DNA of 6,032 nt from the NCBI GenBank assembly GCA_036660175.1, contig JAVXBD010000077.1, positions 1-6,032 of the forward strand, read 5' to 3'. Position 1 is the stretch's first letter. Every line of letters begins with the position of its first letter. Source of the DNA: Christensenella sp036660175. Lineage in GTDB: Bacteria; Bacillota; Clostridia; Christensenellales; Christensenellaceae. Shown in pieces: positions 1-4,563 of this stretch. The notes beneath the pieces were generated by a model. It ran no database searches. It worked only from the letters and a program-made list of their open reading frames with translations, and was not told where the DNA came from. A program made the translations under genes and the position numbers.

Positions 1-89
1 GTTTTGGCAATTTCGACCATCTGTTTTGCTCTGTCAAACGGTGCATTTGCAGGATATTCACAGCCTGTCGCAATCATATATCCGCCGCT
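1..89 (-). pseudogene. Second, in-frame copy of the methyltransferase C-terminus (partial, runs off window)
   Basis: Reading the minus strand from 89 to 1, directly after the TAA at 92-90 of the URO-D/MtaA-type gene, the frame encodes SGGYMIATGCEYPANAPFDR followed by AKQMVEIAK. This matches the last conserved block of the intact gene beside it, including the Cys expected as the third zinc ligand. There is no start codon or ribosome binding site in front of it, so it is not a gene by itself in what can be seen. The three base differences from the intact copy are all at third codon positions. That suggests both copies were once under coding constraint, for example as tails of two tandem paralogues of which one lost its front part. 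It could also be an assembly artefact, because the window begins inside the repeat. What lies left of base 1 is unknown. Confidence 0.55.
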
Positions 90-199
90 TTATTTGCTAT
101 ATCTTCCGTATGTTTTGGCAATTTCAACCATTTGTTTTGCTCTGTCAAACGGTGCATTTGCAGGATATTCACAGCCTGTCGCAATCATATATCCACCGC
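1..199. repeat. 88-bp imperfect direct repeat (1-88 and 112-199), 111-bp period
   Basis: Bases 1-88 and 112-199 align without gaps, with mismatches only at 15/126, 21/132 and 84/195. The offset is 111 bases, exactly 37 codons, so both copies lie in the same minus-strand frame. The 23 bases between the units (89-111) encode the end of the intact gene (TYGRYSK and stop). Beyond 88/199 the copies diverge but share short matches such as GCAAA and GATAT on the minus strand, which could mark the duplication junction. The left limit is not visible because the window starts inside the first unit. Confidence 0.95.
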
Positions 200-1133
200 C
201 CTTTGCAAAAATATCAATTTGCTCCCTGCATGCCGCTTCCCATTCCTTATCGGTCGCCGTCACCACCATCGGAGGCGGTACACAGCCAATCAGCGTCATG
301 TTTTTGCCATATTTTTCTTTGCAATCCGCAAAATCCACACAGTCATCAGGCACATGCAAAAACGAGAATGCACAGGGATTCATCATTTCTACTTGTGCAT
401 CAAAATACACTTTTTCTCCACAATTATGAATCATCACCATGCAGCCACGTGCGTGAATCATATCTGTTAGTTCTTTTACGATTTCGCCTTCCATCTCCCG
501 CCACATCTGCTTTGACATAATTGATGCCGATGCAAACAGCGTATCCAGCATAATCGCATGAACACCCGTATCCATAATCGCATTGCAATAGTCCTTCAGT
601 GTTTCGTTGACTTCTCTGCATGCCGCTTTTACAGCATCAGGATCGTCATATAAATCCATATACATATCCTGCTGATTGCGTAGCATAGAAAGCGTACCCA
701 ACGGTCCAAACACAAATGCCACAATGGGTATCTCGCCATTTGTACGTTCTACCAATTTTTTGCATACATCAATGTGCATCATCATTCTTTTGGATTTTCG
801 ATAATCCGCTTTTTTAATTTTTTGATAATCGCCTATTTCCTGAATCACCGTTTTCCCATATACGGGATGTGCCGCCTCGTTTTCCGGAAAATTCAGTTCC
901 TGTCCCCACGCATCACATTCCACCGATAAATCTATCAGTGAAACAATACAATCAAGGTCGTACTCCTTTGCCGCCTTTAAAAGTGCCGTTGCACAAATCT
1001 CAGAATCTGTCGACCATTCTTTGTATGTCGCTCCCACAAGATTTCTGGTAACACCACTCAAAATCGGATATGCAGGCACTCTGTCTGCCTCTTTATGCTG
1101 AAGTGTCAGCCCTACTCTTTCCATTGCATTCAT
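90..1133 (-). CDS. URO-D/MtaA-family cobamide-type methyltransferase
   Basis: This 347-residue protein belongs to the uroporphyrinogen decarboxylase fold family, in the branch of corrinoid:CoM-type methyltransferases (MtaA/CmuA-like). The N-terminus MNAMERVGLTLQHKEADRVP is the usual family opening (xxERVxxxLxHxxxDRVP). A His-x-Cys pair (H236, C238, in MIHNCGEK) and a late Cys (C321, in IATGCEYP) sit where MtaA-type enzymes bind a catalytic zinc that activates a thiol. This favours methyl transfer over haem-pathway decarboxylation. The length is normal. An upstream in-frame ATG at 1190 would add 19 residues that do not look like the family and has no ribosome binding site, so 1133 is preferred (1124 is also possible). 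No corrinoid protein or substrate-specific methyltransferase is visible nearby, so the substrate is unknown. It lies downstream of the HAD phosphatase gene on the same strand. Its C-terminal codons are repeated just after its stop codon. Confidence 0.88.
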   Translation of the reverse strand: MNAMERVGLTLQHKEADRVPAYPILSGVTRNLVGATYKEWSTDSEICATALLKAAKEYDLDCIVSLIDLSVECDAWGQELNFPENEAAHPVYGKTVIQEIGDYQKIKKADYRKSKRMMMHIDVCKKLVERTNGEIPIVAFVFGPLGTLSMLRNQQDMYMDLYDDPDAVKAACREVNETLKDYCNAIMDTGVHAIMLDTLFASASIMSKQMWREMEGEIVKELTDMIHARGCMVMIHNCGEKVYFDAQVEMMNPCAFSFLHVPDDCVDFADCKEKYGKNMTLIGCVPPPMVVTATDKEWEAACREQIDIFAKGGGYMIATGCEYPANAPFDRAKQMVEIAKTYGRYSK

Positions 1134-1142
1134 ACTTAAAAA

Positions 1143-1147
1143 CCCCC
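1143..1147 (-). promoter_or_regulatory. GGGGG ribosome binding site deciding the 1133 start
   Basis: On the minus strand a GGGGG run lies 9 bases before the ATG at 1133. It is a weaker match to the anti-SD than the GGAGG motifs elsewhere in the window. The earlier ATG at 1190 has no purine-rich motif in front of it, which supports 1133. An AAAGG at 1151-1155 is too far away for either internal ATG. Confidence 0.5.
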
Positions 1148-1172
1148 ATGCCTTTCTTTGCTCGTTTTTTCT

Positions 1173-1190
1173 ATGATATAAAATTATCAT
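1173..1190. repeat. Short AT-rich dyad between the phosphatase and methyltransferase genes
   Basis: ATGATA (1173-1178) and TATCAT (1185-1190) form 6-base arms around a 6-base centre, within the 119-base gap 1134-1252. It lies 40 to 57 bases upstream of the methyltransferase start, so it could be an operator. Such AT-rich dyads arise easily by chance. No convincing -35/-10 pair and no strong terminator were found in this gap, so read-through from the phosphatase gene is the simplest reading. Confidence 0.25.
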
Positions 1191-1252
1191 TTTTCGGGCA
1201 GGGGTATCTATTATTATTTGAGCATTTTTTGCAATTTTTAGCTATTTTAAGA

Positions 1253-2035
1253 TTATGGCACAATATCGCCCACACCATTTAAGATATATCCTGGACGATA
1301 TGGAAATTCTTCAATCGTGTTTTCAGTGCTGACACCCGATAAAACCAAAACCGTATCCAAACCCGATTCAATTCCTGCAAGAATATCCGTATCCATACGA
1401 TCCCCCACAATTGCTGCATCTTGTGCGTGCATTCCAAGCATTTTTATGCCTGTACGCATCATCAGCGGATTTGGCTTTCCAATATAATATGCCGTCTTTC
1501 CCGTTGCAAGCTCAATCGGCGAAATCAGCGCCCGACAGGCAGGAATGATGCCACGCTCTGTAGGTGCGGTAAGATCTGGATTTGTCCCAATCAGCTTTGC
1601 ACCTTTGTTTACAAATCTGACAGCACGCAAAATACTCTCATAATTATAATTGCGTGTTTCACCCATCACCACATATTCTGGATCCATGTCGTTCATCGTG
1701 ATGCCTGCCTCATATAAGGCATTAAAGAGTCCAGCCTCACCAATCGCAAAAACGCTGCAATTTGGCGACTGCTGTTTTAAAAACTTTGCAGTTGCAAGCG
1801 CACTGGTATAAAAATGGCTCTCATCAATATCAAGTCCCATACGCTCCAATTTTTGCTGAAGCTCCACAGTCGAACGCTCACTTGAGTTTGTCAAAAATAA
1901 AAAATTTTTATCCTCGGCATACAGCCACTTTACAAATTCTTTTACCCCGTCAAGCAGCTTGTTTCCATGATAAATCACACCATCCATATCGCATATAAAA
2001 CCTTTTTTACTGCGAAGATTATCTAAATCACACAT
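1253..2035 (-). CDS. HAD-superfamily subfamily IIA phosphatase (NagD-like)
   Basis: This 260-residue cytoplasmic phosphatase has all four HAD motifs in order. Motif I is CDMDGVIYHG, with nucleophile D16 and acid/base D18. Motif II is FLTNSS (T49, N50). Motif III is the lysine in GKPNP (K187). Motif IV is GDRMDTD (D212, D215, D217). The large insert between motifs II and III, about residues 75-180, is the C2-type cap of subfamily IIA, the group that includes NagD, AraL and phosphoglycolate/4-nitrophenyl phosphatases. These usually dephosphorylate small sugar phosphates or nucleotides. The exact substrate cannot be read from the sequence. The length is typical. The ATG at 2035 is preceded by GGAGG at 2043-2047 with 7 bases between. 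It has its own promoter and is first in a possible two-gene unit with the methyltransferase gene. It ends with TAA. Confidence 0.93.
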   Translation of the reverse strand: MCDLDNLRSKKGFICDMDGVIYHGNKLLDGVKEFVKWLYAEDKNFLFLTNSSERSTVELQQKLERMGLDIDESHFYTSALATAKFLKQQSPNCSVFAIGEAGLFNALYEAGITMNDMDPEYVVMGETRNYNYESILRAVRFVNKGAKLIGTNPDLTAPTERGIIPACRALISPIELATGKTAYYIGKPNPLMMRTGIKMLGMHAQDAAIVGDRMDTDILAGIESGLDTVLVLSGVSTENTIEEFPYRPGYILNGVGDIVP

Positions 2036-2071
2036 CGTTTTTCCTCCGTGTTGTTTTTTCTATTTTCATTC

Positions 2072-2100
2072 ATTATACGCCGCCCATAAAAAACCTTCAA
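2072..2100 (-). promoter_or_regulatory. Sigma-A-type promoter for the HAD phosphatase gene
   Basis: On the minus strand, TTGAAG (2100-2095) is followed by a 17-base spacer and a perfect TATAAT (2077-2072). Transcription would start near 2065, giving a leader of about 30 bases that contains the GGAGG. The -35 matches four of six consensus positions. This is one of the two best promoters in the window. Confidence 0.75.
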
Positions 2101-2135
2101 TCAATTTCTTTTATTGTTTCCTAAAACGCACTGGC

Positions 2136-2165
2136 TTTTACAACATTAGCACTACCATTTTACAA
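2136..2165 (+). repeat. TTTTACAA direct repeat, two helical turns apart
   Basis: The octamer TTTTACAA occurs at 2136-2143 and again at 2158-2165, 22 bases apart. That places both copies on the same face of the helix, just upstream of the extended -10 of the envelope-protein gene. It could be a binding site for a regulator acting as a dimer. In AT-rich DNA the match may be chance. Confidence 0.3.
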
Positions 2166-2171
2166 ATATTC

Positions 2172-2180
2172 TGTTATACT
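2172..2180 (+). promoter_or_regulatory. Extended -10 promoter for the modular envelope protein
   Basis: TGTTATACT fits the TGN-TATAAT extended -10 pattern with one mismatch (TATACT). At the ideal spacing the -35 region (2152-2157, CTACCA) is poor. The promoter would therefore rely on the TG extension or on an activator. Transcription would begin near 2187, giving a leader of about 48 bases. It faces away from the phosphatase promoter, so the 2036-2234 region is a divergent control region. Confidence 0.55.
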
Positions 2181-2234
2181 AAAAGTGAAAATAAAATCCC
2201 TAAACAACCATTCAAAAAAGTAGGAGAATTAAAA

Positions 2235-4070
2235 ATGAAAAATCATAAAATGCTCAGCTTTTTACTGTGTATAGTGATGGCACTTGTTTTGTGCATACCC
2301 CTTATTTCCTTTGCGGCAACAGACGGCACACTTGCCATTGCATTATACGACACAGCCAATAGTCCCATAGCAAATGTTACAGTGGTTGTGCAGCCGGATC
2401 GTGACGATGCCTATCAATATGAACAGTTGACAAACGACAAAGGAATTGCAAACTTTACCAATGTCACTTTTGAAGACTGTAAGATTTTCGTTTTGGATAA
2501 CAGCGGTACACAAATCGGTGTTTCCAGCTTAAATTTGTATACAGGAGAAAAAACAGAAATCATGGATTATGCCATGAATCATTATGAAATCTCCGTCAAC
2601 AAAAATGCAGGCGGTTTAGGGCTTTCTATGCAGCTGATAGGCGATGGGAAAATGCAGATATTAGGTGTTGCAGATAACGCTGCACCAATCCCTGCCCCTA
2701 CTCTTGCGCCAACCCTGCCCCCTGCGCCAAACACCGTCGATATTAAGATGTATTTGATGAATACCGATAGCGTTGCACTTTCAAGCGATTTTGCTTCACT
2801 TAACAATGTCATCAAATCCGAGGCAAATGGTGATGGTGCTGTCTTTTTTCAAGATGTCAGTATGGATACACATACGCTAAAAGTTTTTAATAAGAGCGGA
2901 AAGCAGTTGGGTGCGTGCAACATGATGCTGATGCGTGGAGATGCTTCTAAATATCACGGAAAAGACCAAGGCGGTGTTTATGAAGTGTATGCAAAAAACG
3001 GTACTCCAAAATTATACATGAGTGCCGAACTTGCATCTGATGGCACGCTGTCCATCACACAGGCATCGGAGCAGCCTCTCCAGCCAGGCTCTAAACCTTC
3101 CCAAAAAGATCCTGAAAAGGAAAAAGACGAAGAAAAACCAGCACCTCTGCAAACCAATCCTTTTTTAAGCGGATATTTTATTGACGAGAACGGAATGCCT
3201 CTTGGCAATGTCAACCTAAAATCTAAAAATCTTGATACGCAAGGTGTGCTGAATGTTGTTACAGGAAAAGACGGTTCCTTCAAGTTCGACGCACTTTCGC
3301 AAGGCAATCATGAGATTTGTGCCTCACACGGTGATCATGAATTTTGCTCTGTAAAATTTATAGTAGAGGTAGGTTCCGCCACAGGACTGACAGAAAAAAA
3401 CGGCCAGCCTCTATTGGTTATGCAAAAAGACTGCAAAGAGATTTATATGAACCTTCAATGCAGTGGCAAAACAAGCATCAGCATTTTAGGCGTTTCCAAC
3501 ACGCCGTTAAACCCTCCTGCTGTTACACCCACCGTAACCGATACCCCAGCGCCTGCGCCTGCCGACGAAAGAGTTTTTACACTTCATGGAAAAGTAAACG
3601 ATGCTGCTAAAAATCCTGTTTCAAACGGTAGCGTTTCCGTATCGGCAGATGGCATTCCCACACAAATCAATGTAAGAACTGATGCAGATGGACTCTTTAT
3701 TATAGAAGAACTTCCCACACAAAAAGAGCTGTCTTTTGTGGTACACAACGATAAAAATGTGTTTGTATGCAGTGGTGTTATACTTTTTCATCTTGCAGAT
3801 TTTACCGCAAACAATGCCCCACAAAACAACGTCCTGCAAGTTTCCCTTGCACAAACCACCGGCAATGTTTATATACAGTTTGTCGGAAGCGATTCTGGTG
3901 CTATGAGCATTTCCGCCATTTCCGATACGGAATTTAGCCCTGCAAATAAGCCTGCACAGCCAAAATCAGACAACACGCTTTTGATTGTGCTTATCATTGC
4001 AGTGGTAGCCGTGCTTGTAATACTTGTAATTGTATTGCTGAACAAAAACAAATCAAACTCCAAACATTAA
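2235..4070 (+). CDS. Exported, membrane-anchored protein with four repeated beta-sandwich-like modules
   Basis: This 611-residue protein has a signal peptide (basic start, hydrophobic 7-25, likely cleavage near A27/A28). It has four modules (about 31-147, 167-279, 309-422 and 446-564), Pro-rich linkers between them, and a C-terminal membrane helix (581-602) followed by NKNKSNSKH. The topology is therefore modules outside and tail inside. Each module carries a T-x-x-x-G-x-x-x-F-like turn (G70, G201, G347, G486), as in carboxypeptidase-regulatory-like/Cna-B-type domains. Modules 3 and 4 show it most clearly (VTGKDGSFKFDAL, RTDADGLFII). Each also ends in a 20-residue block such as IYMNLQCSGKTSISILGVSN. 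A Cys is shared at the equivalent place in modules 2-4 (C228, C371, C512), and module 3 has four Cys. There is no LPXTG, no lipobox (LVLC lacks a small residue at -1) and no catalytic motif. The role is unknown; a structural or binding function at the cell surface is inferred. AGGAG at 2222-2226 sets the start. It appears monocistronic. Confidence 0.88.
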   Translation: MKNHKMLSFLLCIVMALVLCIPLISFAATDGTLAIALYDTANSPIANVTVVVQPDRDDAYQYEQLTNDKGIANFTNVTFEDCKIFVLDNSGTQIGVSSLNLYTGEKTEIMDYAMNHYEISVNKNAGGLGLSMQLIGDGKMQILGVADNAAPIPAPTLAPTLPPAPNTVDIKMYLMNTDSVALSSDFASLNNVIKSEANGDGAVFFQDVSMDTHTLKVFNKSGKQLGACNMMLMRGDASKYHGKDQGGVYEVYAKNGTPKLYMSAELASDGTLSITQASEQPLQPGSKPSQKDPEKEKDEEKPAPLQTNPFLSGYFIDENGMPLGNVNLKSKNLDTQGVLNVVTGKDGSFKFDALSQGNHEICASHGDHEFCSVKFIVEVGSATGLTEKNGQPLLVMQKDCKEIYMNLQCSGKTSISILGVSNTPLNPPAVTPTVTDTPAPAPADERVFTLHGKVNDAAKNPVSNGSVSVSADGIPTQINVRTDADGLFIIEELPTQKELSFVVHNDKNVFVCSGVILFHLADFTANNAPQNNVLQVSLAQTTGNVYIQFVGSDSGAMSISAISDTEFSPANKPAQPKSDNTLLIVLIIAVVAVLVILVIVLLNKNKSNSKH

Positions 4071-4089
4071 CCAAAAGCAGCTTAACGAC

Positions 4090-4114
4090 CTATGCAGTAG
4101 CATAGATTTTCTTT
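4090..4114 (+). terminator. Likely intrinsic terminator of the envelope-protein gene
   Basis: CTATGC (4090-4095), loop AGTA and GCATAG (4100-4105) make a 6-bp hairpin followed by ATTTTCTTT. It begins 20 bases after the stop codon. The stem is short, with three G-C pairs, so termination may be partial. A longer competing pairing of the same 5' arm with 4120-4128 would disrupt it. Confidence 0.55.
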
Positions 4115-4138
4115 CAGCCGCATAGGTCATGCTTATCT

Positions 4139-4166
4139 GCAAGAATATTTCTGTATTTTTGCTTTT
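4139..4166 (+). terminator. Possible second, AT-rich terminator hairpin
   Basis: GCAAGAATA (4139-4147) can pair with TATTTTTGC (4154-4162) across a 6-base loop, with one G-T wobble, and is followed by TTTT. The stem is mostly A-T. It would act as a backup for the terminator just upstream. Confidence 0.35.
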
Positions 4167-4177
4167 GGATATAACTG

Positions 4178-4205
4178 TTTACTTATCTTAAATAAGTATT
4201 ATAAT
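4178..4205 (+). promoter_or_regulatory. Sigma-A-type promoter for the phasin-kinase operon
   Basis: TTTACT (4178-4183), a 16-base spacer and a perfect TATAAT (4200-4205). Transcription would start near 4212, giving a leader of about 43 bases with AAGGAGG at 4240-4246, 8 bases before the ATG at 4255. The spacer is filled by a dyad, listed separately. Confidence 0.72.
4180..4198. promoter_or_regulatory. 19-bp dyad between -35 and -10: candidate operator
   Basis: TACTTAT (4180-4186) and ATAAGTA (4192-4198) are perfect 7-base arms around CTTAA. Counting the centre, eight of nine symmetric pairs match. It overlaps the end of the -35 and stops two bases before the -10, so a bound dimer would block RNA polymerase. 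It is too short and AT-rich to be a useful terminator. The regulator is unknown and not encoded in the window. Confidence 0.5.
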
Positions 4206-4254
4206 GAATATATACACAAAATTCTGAGTTTTTTACTATAAGGAGGATTTTATC

Positions 4255-4545
4255 ATGTCAAAATTATTAGAAGATACCATCAATTTCGGTATGGGCTTGT
4301 TCGCTTATTCTCGTGAAAAAATCGAGGAAATCGTAGAAAAAATGGTGGATAAGGGTGAAGTTGCAAGAAAAGATGCCCAAGGATTTGCAAGCGATCTTGT
4401 TAAAAAAGGCGATGAGCAGCGAAAAGAACTGCGCCACATCATCAATTCTGAAATCAAGGAAACTTTAAACGAAACAGGGCTTGCTTCAGGAATTACCAAA
4501 GAAGATATTCGCCAAATCGTTCGTGAAGAAATGGACAAAAAATAG
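4255..4545 (+). CDS. Phasin-like small helical protein (COG3937 type)
   Basis: This 96-residue charged, almost wholly helical protein has a short apolar N-terminal helix (NFGMGLFAYSREKIEEIVEK). Next come MVDKGEVARKDAQGFASDLV (30-49) and a Lys/Glu-rich helix (50-72). A C-terminal TKEDIRQIVREEMDKK segment follows. This arrangement is typical of the short Firmicutes proteins annotated as 'phasin family/polyhydroxyalkanoate synthesis regulator'. They are often found next to an AarF/UbiB kinase gene, as here. No PHA synthase is visible, so a granule role is not supported; an accessory to the kinase, or a coiled-coil membrane-surface protein, is as likely. It has a strong AAGGAGG ribosome binding site and sits behind the dyad-containing promoter. 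Its stop is TAG, and the kinase frame continues in phase six codons later. Confidence 0.83.
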   Translation: MSKLLEDTINFGMGLFAYSREKIEEIVEKMVDKGEVARKDAQGFASDLVKKGDEQRKELRHIINSEIKETLNETGLASGITKEDIRQIVREEMDKK

Positions 4546-4549
4546 CTGT

Positions 4550-4554
4550 GGAGG
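4550..4554 (+). promoter_or_regulatory. GGAGG ribosome binding site pointing at an ATC codon
   Basis: GGAGG lies 4 bases after the phasin TAG. The only ATG nearby (4556) is 1 base away, in another frame, and reaches a TAA after eight codons. At the normal spacing of 9 bases the kinase frame offers ATC at 4564. This motif is the main reason for placing the kinase start there. Confidence 0.6.
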
Positions 4555-4563
4555 AATGCAGCC

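Larger units (their letters stand above)
4071..4168 (+). other. Nested and competing inverted repeats downstream of the envelope gene
   Basis: Starting right after the stop codon, CCAAAAGCA (4071-4079) is perfectly complementary to TGCTTTTGG (4160-4168). Inside that, GACCTATGC (4087-4095) is perfectly complementary to GCATAGGTC (4120-4128). The same 5' arm can instead pair with GCATAG at 4100-4105. A further hairpin (4139-4147 with 4154-4162) overlaps the outer 3' arm. These pairings are partly mutually exclusive, as in a terminator/antiterminator or a small structured RNA. It may simply be a tandem terminator region. No known RNA family was recognised. Confidence 0.5.

Noticed and set aside
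1..199. Two repeat units as a CRISPR array
   Set aside because: The unit is 88 bp and codes for a protein tail, the gap is only 23 bp of the same gene, and there are just two copies.
4..429. Plus-strand open frame of 141 codons containing a repeated 28-residue stretch, which resembles a repeat protein
   Set aside because: It lies antisense to the methyltransferase gene, and its repeat is just the other strand of the duplicated gene tail. There is no ribosome binding site and the frame does not resemble a protein family.
90..1190. Longer methyltransferase start at ATG 1190
   Set aside because: The extra 19 residues do not match the family opening, and no purine-rich motif precedes this ATG. 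The family pattern begins at MNAMERV.
2283..2296. Lipoprotein signal (LVLC) in the envelope protein
   Set aside because: The residue before Cys is Leu, not Gly/Ala/Ser, and the Cys lies inside the hydrophobic core. An ordinary cleavage site near ISFAA fits better.
2978..3307. Minus-strand open frame of 109 codons inside the envelope gene
   Set aside because: It is fully antisense to a well-supported gene, has no recognisable domain, and its proline/serine-rich makeup mirrors the sense-strand composition.
3971..4070. Sortase anchor at the C-terminus of the envelope protein
   Set aside because: There is a membrane helix and a basic tail, but no LPXTG-like motif before them, so membrane retention is the simpler reading.
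4543..4545. TAG as a pyrrolysine or reassigned codon, prompted by the corrinoid-type methyltransferase nearby
   Set aside because: It ends a normal-length phasin-like protein. No MttB-type gene or Pyl machinery is visible, and pyrrolysine would not be expected between these two domains.
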